From assembly GCF_964199755.1 (NCBI RefSeq), contig NC_133901.1, positions 13,221,556-13,285,555 of the forward strand: a stretch of 64,000 nt of DNA. Reading direction: 5' to 3'. The notes below the pieces were generated by a model. It saw only the letters and a program-made list of their open reading frames with translations, was not told the DNA's origin and did no database searches. The stretch comes from Larus michahellis. Its lineage: Eukaryota; Chordata; Aves; Charadriiformes; Laridae. Positions within the stretch are counted from its first letter, which is position 1; the number at the start of each line of letters is the position of its first letter. The position numbers were made by a program, and so were the translations under genes. Shown one piece after another: positions 22,201 through 33,264 of the stretch.

Positions 22201-25200
22201 CACACCCCCCCCAAAGCAAAATCCCGGTCGGAGCTGGCAGATCGCACCCTGGCTCATGGCACCCCCGTTTCCCTGGGCTTTGCAGAGAGGCAGAAGACGA
22301 GGCGGGTGAAGCAAATGGAGGATGAGGTGGAGGAGCTGAAGGTGAAAGTGCGGGAGGCGCAGCGGCAGCTGGAAGCGGAGAAGACGCGCAGGGAGCAGGT
22401 ACGGGGCGAGGGCAGCACCTGCTGCTTGCTTGGGAAAAATGGGGGGAGGACAAGTGCTGAGACGCGGAACGTTTTTAAAGCACAGGTGAAAAAAACTATT
22501 TTACGGTGGGGGCCGGTGTTTATTTCTTCGGAAAATTGCCCCACCCCCTCCCCTCCCCACCAAAATTCCCATGGGAAATGTCACGTGGCATTAAGGACTG
22601 TGTGAGCATGCTGCCTCCACCTCCCCGGGGTGTGCAGGCAGGCTCTGAGCAACGGCGGATGTAACGAGAGCGTTGGTGCTCATCCCTCTGGTGCCAGGGC
22701 AGAAGCCCCAGCCCTTGGTGGTTCTGATCTGCGGCCAAGACGTCTTCCCCCCCCCCCCAATTTTTCTACTCTCTTTAGGAAACGGAGAGAGCTCGTCAGC
22801 AAGAAGTGGAGGGCAGGAGAGATTTGGAAAGGTGGAAAGAGGAGGAGAGGACGAAGCTGCATGAAGAGATAGATGGTCTGAGGGAGCTCTTCCTCACAGC
22901 ATTCAAAGACGTGGCCAGCAGGAGCAGTGCCATGGAGGGGGTAAGCGAGCCCCCCACATGCCCCTCAAGGCAGGCGAGGGGATGTCCAAGCCAGCTGCTT
23001 CACCTGGTCCAGGTGGCATCACAGGCTCACAGACCCAAAGAGGCCTCATTTCTTTCTCCTGGGGCACGCAAGCATTTTGGGGTTGGAAGCAGTGGCTGGG
23101 CCAAGGCTGGGGTCCCCAGGAGGAAAGTGGATCCTCCTGTGAGACACACAGCTCCCTCCTCTCCCCACTCCAGAGGCTGCAGGAGCTTCAGGCCAGAGAG
23201 GTGGTGGTGTCCAACCTGGGGACCCTGCGGGACAGTGACACCGAAGAGACGCGGTGGCAGACACCAAGCCGGGCAGAGCTGCGGGGCAAGCGGGAGAGGA
23301 TGGCAGTGCAGGTGAGCAGTGCGGTACCAATGTCCTCACCCCTACTGCGCAGCCCGGGAGGTGCATTTGGATGGAGGTGGACCCACGTCCATGCCCCTCT
23401 GTGCATCTGCTTTGTGGATGTCCGGTCTAAGCTCCGGTTCAGGTAGCAATGGGCTCCTGCTGGTGTGGAGAACTGACGGTCCAGGGCCAGAAACGGGACC
23501 TAGGGGGTGCAGAGGGCATGTCATGGTTCCAGGTCAGCCATGCTTGCTGCAGGGAAACCCATCTTCACCGGAGCACTGAAGATGCTCACCACATGGAAAA
23601 GCATTTGAAGTACCAATTAAACAAATTTATTTACCCATGCATCAGCCGCCTTTTCAACATCTCAACATCAACAAGTTCAAGAGAGACAGGGAACTACTGG
23701 AGAGAGTCCAGTGTAGGGCAGCAAAGATGATTGAGGGATTGGAGCATCTCCCTTATGAGGAAAGGCAGAGAGAGCTGGGACTCTTTAGCCTGGAGAAGAG
23801 AAGGTTGAGGGGGGACCTGATTAATGTTTACAAGTACCTAAAGGATGGGTTTAAGGAGGATGGAGCCAGACTCTTTTCAGTGATTCCCAGTAACAGGATG
23901 AGGGGTAATGGGCACAAGCTGGAACATAGGAAGTTCCAATCAAATATGAGAAAAAACTTCTTTATGGCGAGGGTGACAGAGCGCTGGAACAGGCTGCCCA
24001 GGGAGGGTGTGGAGTCCCCTTCTCTGGAGACTTTCCAGACCCGCCTGGATGCAGTCCTGAGCAGGGGAGTTGGACTAGATGATCTCTAGAGGTCCCTTCC
24101 AACTCTGAAAAATTCCGTGATTCCATGATCTACAAACATCTGAAGAAGGCTTTACCGTGCATGGTACCTCTGAGCATGGAATGGGGTGGGAATGGCACCA
24201 CTGTTAAGGCGCCAAGTATCCTTTGGGACCCAAAGGGAAGCTGAATTTCTCGGAGTATGAACATGATCGGGTCCCTGGGCCCATGGTGCAAGGAGGGTGT
24301 TTAATTTGTCAGCAGGCAGAGCAGAGGCAGGCACTGGGGAAGCAGTGGGCACAGGAGGTCCGGGTGGATGCCAGATGTCCTTGACACCTCCAAGGCACCT
24401 TGCTCAGAAAAGGTCTGGATGTTTCCCTTGTGGTTTTTCTCCATCTTTAAACCCCGGAGGTGTTTGGTCTCTTTGGAAAAACCAGGGATGCCCTCTCTGC
24501 AGATCAGCCCAGAGAGTGGTGGCCAGAAAGAAGGGGGTTATGCACTTCATATGAGCCTTGGCTGGACTTCAAAATCCAGGGTGATGGAGTATAGTTATTT
24601 GGTTATCAAAGGGAAAGAATAAATGAAATGCGGCAACCAAAGCTGTGTCCTATTGCAGATGATGAGGAGACATGAGCTTGCCACGAGCAGACTTTGAAGC
24701 TGGCCATGTATCTTCTGCAAGGCCAGATCTGCCCTTTGGAGGACATCTCAATAATGAATAAGAATCCAGAGAGCCGCCCTTGCTGGTGAAGGGAAGAGGT
24801 GGCTCCAAACCCATTTTTACCATGTTCACGTCTTCTCATTCCTTTTTTGCTCCTCTCAGTTGAAGAAAGAGAACAAGACACTCCGCCCTGCCCTATCCCA
24901 GGACCAGCAGGTCGTTACGGACCATGAGTGTCAGCAGAGGGTTGCCCTCAGCACCTGGCTCAAGGAGCAGCCCAAGGTCACAAGGTCCCAGGAGAAGAAG
25001 GCAAGTGAAATAAAACAAAGGAGACCTCGGTTCATCAAGAGGGTTTAAGCAGATGTTTAACTCTAAGCAACCTTGGAATATTTTCTGCATTAAGACTAAG
25101 CCTAATTTCAAGCCTTTGCTACATTCAGCTCCTTTTTGCGCTCATTAAACACGAAGCACTACATGAATATCATCAGCATGAACCATGCCCACCAGGGTGT

Positions 25201-28200
25201 AGATCACCAGAGCAACACTTTGCATTACAATTTGGAGCATCTTTAACTTGTGTGATTTGTGAATAGCAGGTGGGGTGTAACAGGATGACATCTGATGCGC
25301 TAGTGATCATAGTACGGAAAGGAAAGCCCCTAAGCTGACCCCTTACGGGTACGGTCTGCTTAAGGGAAATAGCTCTTGGGGAGTGTGTGTGCCCACTTTA
25401 GGCTCTTGCTATTTTCCGCTCCTTTTTTTGAATGCATTTAGTAATAATACTCTGCAGAGAGAGAGGTAAAATTACCCAAAATTATAGACAAAGAAATGAT
25501 CTTTGAGTGATGCCCAGTCTATTTCGTTACAGATCAAGCTGCTCTCTGCAAGAAAACCTGAAGGTAATGATTGCATTTGTAAAGTGAATCAATTTGGGTC
25601 TAGATCAGTTTTTCATCGCTAACAGCCCTTCAGACCACAATGTCTTCTCTGCCTCCCTCTATGAAAACATGCTGTGGAGTCCTCTCCAGGGAGCTTGGCT
25701 GTGTGTCCTCTCACACGCAGCCGTGGAGTGGACACCTTCCAGTCCCTCGACTACCTGCCGCAACGGCGTAGACCACAGCTCTGGTGGCTGGCACAAAACT
25801 GACTTGTCTCTTGGGTGGGTTTTGCATTGTAGCCGTACCCCAAAGGAGTGACATTTCAGTCAAGCACTCACAGCAAATGGGTGACCTTGCCTCCTCCAAA
25901 ATGATGCCAGTGGTTATTTGCATAAAAATAAGGAGTTGAGGGGCATGCTGTGGTTTCTTATTTACTCTATGGGTTTTCTAAAATCAAGTGCCAGGGAAAG
26001 AAAATGGGGACTTCTCAGTTCCTTGATGCCTGTGACGCAGCCACAGACCTGGCCAGGTCCTGCTGCTCAGAAAACAGAAAAGGCCATAAACCAGCGATGG
26101 CTATTAGCAAATATCCAAGGGTACATCATTGACCCCAGCCCTGAGGGGCAGCAGAGGGCTATTTGCCCACTGGCATCCTCCAGCTGGTGGTCTGGGAGGG
26201 CAAACACCCCAGGGTTTCCTTTGGGGATGTTCTCCGAGGGTTGGTGCCAGACTTGCCATTCCCAAAGGGCCAGGTATGTCCATACTTTCCATATAGGAAA
26301 ATCAGGACGTGATCAGTGCTTGCTTCTGCACTGGGTCCTTGCCTCCTCTCTGACTCTCACAGGCTCCTTTCTTCCCTGCAGTGACCCAGGAGGTGACCAA
26401 AGTGGTGGCTGTTGAAGAGTTATCAGGTGGGTGTCAAAGTTGGGACCATCCCTGTCCCGCGAGCACCAGGAAGAAGCTGGTGTTTGGCTTGGGGTGTTGT
26501 GCAGTGGGGACAAGGGGTCCTGGGCAAAGCTGGAGGTGATGAGATGGTGGGCTGGAGGCGGAGGGGATGAGCTCGCTGGTTCCCTCTTGGCTGTTATGAC
26601 AGCACCATGACCTGCTGCCAACACTTCACCCGGTAAAGCTGTCCCAGGCAGCTGCTGGGCTGTGGGTGGGATTTTGGACAAGAAGTTGTGGACAAGAATT
26701 AATCAAATTAGAGGAGGAAGTTACCCTTTTGTAGAGGGACGTAGTCTGCTAAGAGCAACCAGTTGCTTGCTCTGGGACTGGTGGGACCCGTGTGCCCACA
26801 GAGGAGAAGGGTCCCACCAGCCCCTTCCCCAGGGCATGGCCCATCCATCGCTGCACTGGTACCAGCACCCACCTTTACTCCAGACAGGGAGGAGGCCACC
26901 CGGGGCAGGAAGCAGAGGCTGCTGGAAGCCCTGCGGAGAAACCCAAACCTCCTGAAGCAGTTTCGCCCCATCCTGGAGGAAGTGCTGGAGGAAAAGCTGG
27001 AGAGCATGGGAGTCAAGAAGGTAAGTCTGTCCTTTCAGCGCAAGCGTTTGCAATGCCAGCCCTGAGTCAGTGCAGAAACGTAAAGATTTTTGGGGGTGGA
27101 GGAGAACAATTGAAACACTAACAGGCTGTAAAAAAAAAAAAAAAATCCCCATCTGGAGCAATCACGCCCTGAGAGGCAAATGGGAAGGTGGAGGCAGAAT
27201 CACACAGTAGCGCAGGGAATAAACTGCGTGCTCCCATCTCTGAGGCTGGTTATTAGTATCTCGCCAGCAAATCTTTCTCACAAGCAGCCTTTCATATGCT
27301 AAATCACCCAGGGCTCCCTCTCTTGTAGGGAAGGAGGGTGTTTGAGGGCACAGCAGCCCCTGTCAGGGGGATTTCAAGGGGACTTTCAGCTTCCAAGTCC
27401 TTTTCATGCCGAGCATATTAAACAGTAGCTCTGAGAAGTCTTCTGGAGCTCCCGGCGATGCAACACCACCACCTAGCACCTTGCGGTGAGGAGGCAGGCA
27501 GCAGGCACGGCTGCTGGGGACCCACGTCACTCCGTCGACCTGCCTTTCTCAGCAAGGCAGCATTTCTGTTTCGGGTCCCCAAGGCACAAAGAGAAGACAG
27601 TGACTGAACGACTTCTTGTGCGATTGTTTCCTGGAGGTGCTTTTAAGCCCGGATTCATTTCACCGAGGCTGGAGCCCTGGCATGTCCTCACTTTCCCCAG
27701 CTGGGGAACACTGAGGTGGTGTCAAAAGCAGCAGAGGTGGCCCAAAGCCAGACCCACAGGTGTACACCCCCCTTCATCTTCCATCATTTTACATCTCTAC
27801 AAGCCCAGGACATTCATGGTCGCAAAACCTCCTCGAGCTGTAAATACCTCCCAAGACAAAATACTGCACTTACCCTGTAGCCCAGAAATTGCCTGAAATA
27901 GCTGAGATTTACTCTTCAGCAGTAATTTACCAGAGCAGCTGAGGGCTTTGCAGATGTGGGCTCTTGGCATGGGATACATTGTGCTGGGGAAATGATGGGT
28001 ATCACGGCTGGTAAGAGAATCCTTGGGGTTTGGATAGGGCTTGGAGCTTGCAGGATGCTCTTGAGATACAGGCAGTGCTGCCCAGGGCTTGTTTCACCAC
28101 CCAGCACTGTGGGAGGATGTCAGGCCCCTCAGTCGTCCTCTGCTTTAGGTTGCGAAGGGGATCTCCACTCGGACCTACAAAAGCCTCCAGGCTCTGCTCA

Positions 28201-31200
28201 GGCTGCAGCAGCAACAGAAGTCTGAGAAATTTCCTGGTCTCCTCCACCTGAGGGACGAGTTGGGCCGAGTGGTGATGAGGAAAGTCAGGCGATGCAAGAA
28301 GCCCAGCAGTGCTTTGCCTCGACAGCTCTCCATCATCCCAGGTGAAGTCACCTCCTGTCCTCTCTACATACCAACCATGGGGACCTGTGGCCACCCACTG
28401 ATGGCCACGGGATGCCGTTCCCTTACCCAGTGAGACAGCAAGACAGAGTCAGTCCCCACAGGACTACCAGGAGGTGCATGGTGATGTCTTTGCTCTCAAT
28501 ATTGCCTTCCAGCTCAAAGCCTGAAGAGCTCCAGGTCCCTTGGTGGCTCACAGCCCATGGTGACACCAGCTGCAGTAGAGCCTGAAGCCTTGGTGGTACA
28601 CCAGCCTGCTCCTCGGAGCAGAGCCCACTCCACCCACAGCCCCCCGAGGACGCCCCCGCGGGCCCTGCGGACCTCCAAAGCCAGCAGCCCCCACCGAGGA
28701 CTTGTCCCACAGCGGAGGTGAGTCCCATCACCTCTTTTCAGTCTCCAGGCAGGTGGGCATTGCCCGGGACCCTAAGCCATCAACTGCCCCCTACATATTC
28801 TGGGTTCTGCCCAAACACCAGCACCTTTGGAAACTGCCAAGTGGTGGGTGATGTGGCACCCCAGAGGGGTTTGTTTAGAAAAGGAGTTTCCTGGGATCTC
28901 CCCGACCATACAGGCTGGCTGAAACAGCTGAGGGAAGTCAGACCTGAGCCCCTGCATCCACCATGTGGTGCTGGAGACCAACACGAAGCATTTCCCACTT
29001 GGTTCCTTCTTCCCCTCCCAGAACCTGTGTAAGGGGATGAAGGAGTTCTCTCGGGGTTTTGGGTCAAAAGCAGTGAAGATGTAAAACAAAAGCTCGGAGA
29101 AACTGTGCAGAGAAGAAGTAACATGGAGAGGGTGTGAGGTGGCGGCAGAGAGGAAGAGGAGCTCAGGTGTGACCAAGAGCAGGTGAGGAAAAGGAGTTAC
29201 TTGTTTGCTCCAGGAGCAAGAGAAAGCCAGACCTAGGTTTTAAACTGAAGCACAGCAATGCCAAACACAGGCAAGGCCTGGGTGGGAGTACCTGTTGCAG
29301 GTGCTAGCAGCAAGGTGTTTGTACTCGGTGGGTGTCATGGATCTGTCCATGTCCACGGGGAGCGCGGGGCTTCTCCATGGGCTGCCCCGCTTGGGGCTGG
29401 GACACAGCCCAGAGCATCACAGGGCTTCCCTGCATCTGCTTCAGAAGTGGGGGGAAGGAGGACGCCAGAGCAACCCCACGCCTGACCCGCCTCTCTCTGC
29501 ACCAGCCCCGAAGCAGCACCGGTGGGGAAGAAGCCCACCCTGTCCCCCGTGAAGCTCAGCCCTCAGCGAGAGCCGGCTTTCTCCGCAGCGGTTCAGGGGG
29601 ATGAGACTGACTCTGACGGGTCAGACCAGGACTCGCTGGAGGAAACAGCTGGTTCAGGTACCACCTGTTCTCGTAGCAGCCGCTGCAGGTCGGTGAGGCG
29701 GTGGGGAGAATCCTGGTTACCGCCATCAGTGCTACCGTGTCGCCTTCTTCCTGGGGCTGAAGTGGGACGAGTCCTACCCCGCCGTCCCCCATGCCCAGCC
29801 AGGCAACGGGGCACTGGTGGCTTTATCCATCGGCAACTTGTGTGCCCGCCCCTGCCAGGGTATTTTCCAATAGATCCTGCAGCTGTCTCTTTGCACAGGG
29901 GGAAACCAGACTGTCTAGAGGGTGCAGGGAACCCCCCAGGACCCAAAGGGCTGTCAAACACAAGGAGGAAAGCTTCTGGCTTTATGCTGTTGGCTTTATG
30001 CTGTAAAACCCTACGGGAACCATGTATCAGGGGGTGATGTCAGGGGACTACTTCCGGGCGCCTCGGAGAGTTGGGGGACAGCGGGAGGCACCTCTCGCTT
30101 CTGCATTAACTGCAGACAGCAGCAGGTGCTCCTTGCACGTGGCTGTGGTGTGTCCCAGGCCAAAAAAGAGCCATCGATGATGTGTCACTCACCGCGAGCC
30201 TGGGCTGTGCATGCGGACGGAGGTTTCCTCCAGCATCCTTGAGTGCACCCACCCACTGCTTGCATGGGGAGGGAAATCCCTGCGATTTATTCTATGCATA
30301 AAACATTTTCTTCCCGAAACAGCTCCATTGGGATGGATCCGGACAGTGCTAGTGAATTTAAGCTAGAACCCAACTCACCCTGGGGTGGCTGGTGGTCCCC
30401 TCCCTTCTCACCCATCACTGTGCCTGGGGGGCTCCCTGTTTAACCAGCTCTGCCCTGCACAGGAACAGCCACCTCCACCACGGTGAGGTTCTTGGAGAGA
30501 CGCCTGGATGCAGTGGCACAGACACCACCCCGCAGGGTGAAACGCTTCCCAGCCCTGAGCTCACCATGGCCAAAAACCAGCCAGCCCACCAAGAAACTCC
30601 AGGTATCTCGTGCAAATGGCCGTAGGAATTATGTTTTCTGATATAATTTCCATTTAAAAAAAAATAAATGCACATCATTCATTTCTCAAATGGAGAAGAG
30701 GTCTCTGGAACAAATCCAGAGATAATTGGAGTGATGCAATGGTGAAATTATTAAATTACTAAAACAGGACTTAAATATAACCTCAATTTATGGGGGAGAG
30801 CTGATGTAATTAAAGTGGTGGCAGTGTCAGAATCAAATTGCTTTTTTAGGAGGGAAAAAAAAAATTTAAAAAGATTTTACCCAAGGAAGGCCTGGCACAA
30901 ATACTGGGAAGATTTTTTTACTTTTTTTTCTTGTTGCAATGACAATGAAATTCTAGGCCTTCATCTGGCAAAGTTTTTTTTAAAAAAAAAAAAAAAAAGT
31001 GAAGCAGGAGGTTTATGGGACCACTTGCAAGCCGTGGAAACAGAGGGGGGGCCTCCTGTGTGGCGTCCTGATGCAACCGCGTTTCTGGCCCTCTTTGCTC
31101 TAATTTTTTTGCATCAGCCCAATGGAGAAGAAAGCCCGGTTGTTGTACGGCAGGAGGGGCCGGGATGCGAGCGTGGGGTGTGGGTCCGTCCCTGCTGCTC

Positions 31201-31379
31201 CCCTTCACCCTCTCGGTGCTCCTCTCCAGTTCGCAGGTGACAGCAGCGACCTGCAGACCTCCTCCCTGGAGGACCTGGCCGAGCCACCAGCCCCGGTGGC
31301 TGCTGATGCCCCGAGGGACCACCACGGTCCTCAGGGCCCCGGGGCTGCCAGGGGACGCGTGGTGGTGACAGGAAAGTGA
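19269..31379 (+). CDS. DZIP1L: DZIP1L, DAZ-interacting zinc finger protein 1-like (coding span)
   Basis: Fifteen coding exons join in phase. Coordinates are 19269-19271, 19920-20447, 21316-21400, 22286-22398, 22779-22940, 23174-23311, 24860-25000, 25533-25563, 26382-26426, 26884-27020, 28149-28341, 28513-28717, 29506-29657, 30463-30602 and 31230-31379. The product is 740 aa, or 722 aa from the Met at 19971; human is 767 aa. The family protein sits at centrioles, basal bodies and the ciliary transition zone, aids ciliary entry of polycystins and is a human polycystic kidney disease gene. Visible parts: the DZIP1-type N-terminal domain (about 35-165, with '[15 protein letters not shown]' and a CPHC pair), one C2H2 finger (C178, C181, H194, H199), acidic and basic coiled coils (about 206-345), the block '[20 protein letters not shown]' at about 437-456, a low-complexity Ser/Pro/Arg region (526-690) and a C-terminal 'SSLEDL' motif. 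The paralogue DZIP1 is less likely because the neighbours are A4GNT and CLDN18. Confidence 0.94.
19920..20447 (+). CDS. DZIP1L: DZIP1L exon 2: start region and N-terminal domain
   Basis: The acceptor 'tttctgccttccag' ends at 19919 and the donor gtgcgg is at 20448. It encodes residues 2-177 (740-aa numbering). The ATG at 19971 is a good internal start. However, the 51 bp before it are open and in frame with the ATG that ends exon 1, so initiation may lie in exon 1. It contains the conserved '[15 protein letters not shown]' block, the CPHC pair and '[16 protein letters not shown]', matching DZIP1 and DZIP1L N-termini. Confidence 0.93.
21316..21400 (+). CDS. DZIP1L: DZIP1L exon 3: C2H2 zinc finger
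   Basis: Flanked by 'cccctccccag' and gtgagc; 85 bp, leaving phase 1. It encodes the single C2H2 finger, C-X2-C-X12-H-X4-H ('CHLCDKAF...HVRRRH'), residues 178-205. All four ligands are intact. Confidence 0.96.
22286..22398 (+). CDS. DZIP1L: DZIP1L exon 4: coiled coil
   Basis: Acceptor 'gggctttgcag', donor gtacgg; 113 bp, entering in phase 1 and leaving in phase 0. It encodes residues 206-243, a highly charged helix ('[17 protein letters not shown]') typical of a coiled coil. Confidence 0.94.
22779..22940 (+). CDS. DZIP1L: DZIP1L exon 5: coiled coil with [12 protein letters not shown] block
   Basis: Acceptor 'ctctctttag', donor gtaagc; 162 bp, phase 0 to 0, residues 244-297. The '[14 protein letters not shown]' and '[17 protein letters not shown]' blocks parallel the equivalent DZIP1 region. 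Confidence 0.95.
23174..23311 (+). CDS. DZIP1L: DZIP1L exon 6
   Basis: Acceptor 'ccccactccag', donor gtgagc; 138 bp, phase 0 to 0, residues 298-343. It has the family 'SNLGTLRD' segment. The following intron holds a sense-oriented CR1. Confidence 0.93.
23665..24128 (+). mobile_element. CR1 LINE 3' end in DZIP1L intron 6
   Basis: A well-kept CR1 3' portion in sense with the host gene. About 150 codons of the C-terminal reverse-transcriptase frame remain open ('[20 protein letters not shown]'), followed by the 3'UTR block and the tail 'ttccgtgattccatgat'. The start of the element is missing. Confidence 0.93.
24129..24859. other. DZIP1L intron 6, remainder
   Basis: Intronic sequence between the CR1 and exon 7. 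No additional exon or RNA gene is supported. Confidence 0.6.
24860..25000 (+). CDS. DZIP1L: DZIP1L exon 7
   Basis: Acceptor 'gctcctctcag' ends at 24859; 141 bp, phase 0 to 0, residues 344-390. No GT donor fits. The exon must end at AG before GCAAGT (25001-25006), because only this keeps phase with exon 8. Reading on past 25000 reaches a stop at about 25048. Confidence 0.87.
25001..25532 (+). other. DZIP1L: DZIP1L intron 7, GC-AG class
   Basis: The intron opens with AAG|GCAAGT, the consensus for GC donors, and closes with 'tttcgttacag'. Phase 0 is kept on both sides, and the exons on either side continue the same frame. A sequencing error turning T into C is the simplest alternative. Confidence 0.8.
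25533..25563 (+). CDS. DZIP1L: DZIP1L exon 8, microexon-size
   Basis: Only 31 bp, between 'tttcgttacag' and gtaatg, encoding residues 391-400 ('[10 protein letters not shown]') and leaving phase 1, which matches exon 9. The short length makes the call depend on phase and splice sites rather than similarity. Confidence 0.72.
25564..26381. other. DZIP1L intron 8
   Basis: Intronic, GT-AG. No repeat or nested feature was recognised. Confidence 0.6.
26382..26426 (+). CDS. DZIP1L: DZIP1L exon 9
   Basis: 45 bp between 'tttcttccctgcag' and gtgggt, phase 1 to 1, residues 401-415 ('[15 protein letters not shown]'). It fits exactly between exons 8 and 10. Confidence 0.8.
26884..27020 (+). CDS. DZIP1L: DZIP1L exon 10: conserved FRPILEE block
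   Basis: Acceptor 'cctttactccag', donor gtaagt; 137 bp, phase 1 to 0, residues 416-461. It carries the strongly conserved family block '[19 protein letters not shown]'. Confidence 0.95.
27021..28148. other. DZIP1L intron 10
   Basis: About 1.1 kb of intron with a poly-A run at about 27130-27145. The open frame at 27486-27896 has no splice support. Confidence 0.6.
28149..28341 (+). CDS. DZIP1L: DZIP1L exon 11
   Basis: Acceptor 'cctctgctttag', donor gtgaag; 193 bp, phase 0 to 1, residues 462-525. It is basic and helical ('[20 protein letters not shown]'). Confidence 0.94.
28513..28717 (+). CDS. DZIP1L: DZIP1L exon 12: Ser/Pro/Arg-rich linker
   Basis: Acceptor 'tattgccttccag', donor gtgagt; 205 bp, phase 1 to 2, residues 526-593. 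It is low-complexity and probably disordered ('[17 protein letters not shown]'). Confidence 0.92.
28718..29505. other. DZIP1L intron 12
   Basis: About 0.8 kb of intron. No nested feature was seen. Confidence 0.6.
29506..29657 (+). CDS. DZIP1L: DZIP1L exon 13: acidic cluster
   Basis: Acceptor 'ctctctctgcaccag', donor gtacca; 152 bp, phase 2 to 1, residues 594-644. It has '[12 protein letters not shown]' and then an acidic Ser cluster '[15 protein letters not shown]', which resembles CK2-type phosphorylation sites. Confidence 0.92.
29658..30462. other. DZIP1L intron 13
   Basis: About 0.8 kb of intron. The longer open frames are read-through from exon 13 and lack splice support. Confidence 0.6.
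30463..30602 (+). CDS. DZIP1L: DZIP1L exon 14
   Basis: Acceptor 'tgccctgcacag', donor gtatct; 140 bp, phase 1 to 0, residues 645-691. The start '[15 protein letters not shown]' resembles the family's 'LVRNLEKQL' helix. Confidence 0.9.
30603..31229. other. DZIP1L intron 14
   Basis: AT-rich intron with T and A runs (for example 30976-30997). No nested feature was seen. Confidence 0.6.
31230..31379 (+). CDS. DZIP1L: DZIP1L exon 15: C-terminus
   Basis: Acceptor 'gtgctcctctccag' ends at 31229. The exon encodes residues 692-740 and stops at TGA 31377-31379. It has the conserved terminal '[12 protein letters not shown]' motif followed by a variable Pro/Gly tail. Confidence 0.92.
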   Translation, partial: FAGDSSDLQTSSLEDLAEPPAPVAADAPRDHHGPQGPGAARGRVVVTGK

Positions 31380-31585
31380 CAGTCCTCTGCCAGCAGCCAC
31401 TGGATGGTGCCACAGGACCAGAAACGGGCAGCAGCCGCTCTGCAGCCCTCCCGGGGCTGCTCCTGGGCTCCAGCCACCCCTCTTTTTGGGGCTCTTCCAG
31501 ACAGCACAGGGGAGGTTGGGTCCTCCCTGGCCAGCCCCTGTGGATCGCATCAAGGAGAATAAATGCCGCGTTGTCTGAAAAGGAG
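31380..31585 (+). other. DZIP1L: DZIP1L 3'UTR with poly(A) signal
   Basis: A short 3'UTR of about 200 bp. AATAAA lies at 31558-31563 and is the first canonical hexamer after the stop. Confidence 0.75.
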
Positions 31586-33264
31586 AAATTTCTACTTTCC
31601 CTTCATGCGCGCACAGGAGCTGTGACGTGGCATCTGAAGGTGTTGGGACCTTTCAGAGCCCCCGCAGACTCCTTGGACCTCACCGCCCGTGGGCTGGGAT
31701 GTGACTCTCCATGTCAGATGCAGCCCAACGCTTGTGTGCAGCTTTTTTTATTCTTTAAGGAGCCCAAAAAGCAGAGTCGGGGGGGTGAGAAAGCAGCTTT
31801 CCTTCTCGTTGCATCTCTCTTCTGTGGCTGCTCCTGGGGGTGATGGAAAAGGTCTCATTTTCTGCTCTAGGACAAACCCGGACTGAGTGTGCTCAGACAG
31901 AGTAACAAACCCCAGTGCCTGTCTCCTTCCTTCTTTTCCTCTTGAATCGGTGGAAACTCAAACTCAAAGGATGATTATTTTTTTTTTTGCACTGTAAACA
32001 TGACCACATAAGCCCGAATCTGTTGATAATGCTCATCTGTGTAAATTAAGTTCTTTTTCCTAATTCTCTCTGGATTTTGTACACTCGTAGCCGTGCATTT
32101 ATGATCTCGATCCCTTAAATGTACGAAATTTTGAAACATGCCCCAGGAAAAAATGGCTGTTTTCGGTTTCTCTTCTCTTTTCCAACCCCCTCCACCGCTG
32201 CTTCAGCCTTTTGCCATTCCCCATTTAACGTTTGCACGTGGATTTTAATGCTAGGGAGCAGAACGCCCAGCCAGGGTTGGGTAGAACGTGCTCAGTTCAT
32301 TTTATTTCACTGAACAGTAAAAGCCCCTTCTAGATAACTGTCCCCAAACATGTAGATAAACCCCACCCCTATTTTTTTAAATCCCCACATCCCCCGGTAC
32401 GTGCACATTCAGCTGGTGCTTACACCCACCCATACGGCGTGTATCTATACCTTGAAAAGGATTTTTTTCCATTTTAACCATTCAAGTTGAAGAACTATAC
32501 CTGGCTTGTGTTACTCATTGCTGACAGTGCTATTGCCAGCTGTGTTGCTTCGTGCTTAGTTTAACAGCTGTTGTGCTTTTTGCTGAGTGTCGCTCATGAC
32601 AAACGCTGCCCTTTCAGACCGCTGGTATTGGTAACCAGGAAAAAAAAAAAGAAAAAAAAGAAAAAGAGGTTTTTATCCGTAAGAAATTACAGGGGGAGGT
32701 AGCAGCAAGAATTTGCTTGCAGCCCCGGGCTGGGCTCTGCTTCTGGCATGTTCCAAAACCAATGGGGAAATAAATTTCTGCCCGAAAGAGCAAACAGGTA
32801 GGAAAAGGGCAGAAGAAAAAAAAGCAGAAGCTGTTTCGCCTTGGCTACGTGGCAAGCTCGGTGCCAAGGCGGTTGCCCTGCCCAGCGCTAAAATCTCAAT
32901 CGCACCCATTCTGCCAGAGCCTGACCAAACCCTGCTGGCCCCAGGTCTGGCTGCTCACGCCGCTCCTGCACATATTCACCTGCCAACAAGTGGAGGAATC
33001 GCTCTTACGTTCGTTTTACCAGCAGTTTTCATGCCTGAGGTGCTCTCAAGCCATTGCGGTGAGCTTCGTGCACTCAACACCAAGTCCAGATGGTGCCAGA
33101 AGGGTGGGGGGGACAAACTTTCCCCTAAGTTTGGGAAATGCCAAGAGTAGCTGATAGCCTTGTTCTAAGAGGCAATGCTCGTACTCTTAACAATTAAATA
33201 AATATAGGTACAGACAAAGCATTTTTATTTCAGACTGGACATTTTGAGCCAGCATGTTCCATGG
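31586..33264. other. Intergenic DNA after DZIP1L
   Basis: AT-rich with purine runs at about 32640-32670. No exon or recognised repeat. Confidence 0.5.

Noticed and set aside
23637-24089. 150-codon frame that looks protein-like
   Set aside because: It is the C-terminal remnant of a CR1 reverse transcriptase, annotated as a mobile element rather than a host gene.
29522-30037. 171-codon frame starting in DZIP1L exon 13
   Set aside because: It reads in a different phase from the exon and runs through the intron past the donor.
30918-31553. 211-codon minus-strand frame
   Set aside because: Antisense to the last DZIP1L exon and the flanking intron, with no recognisable domain.
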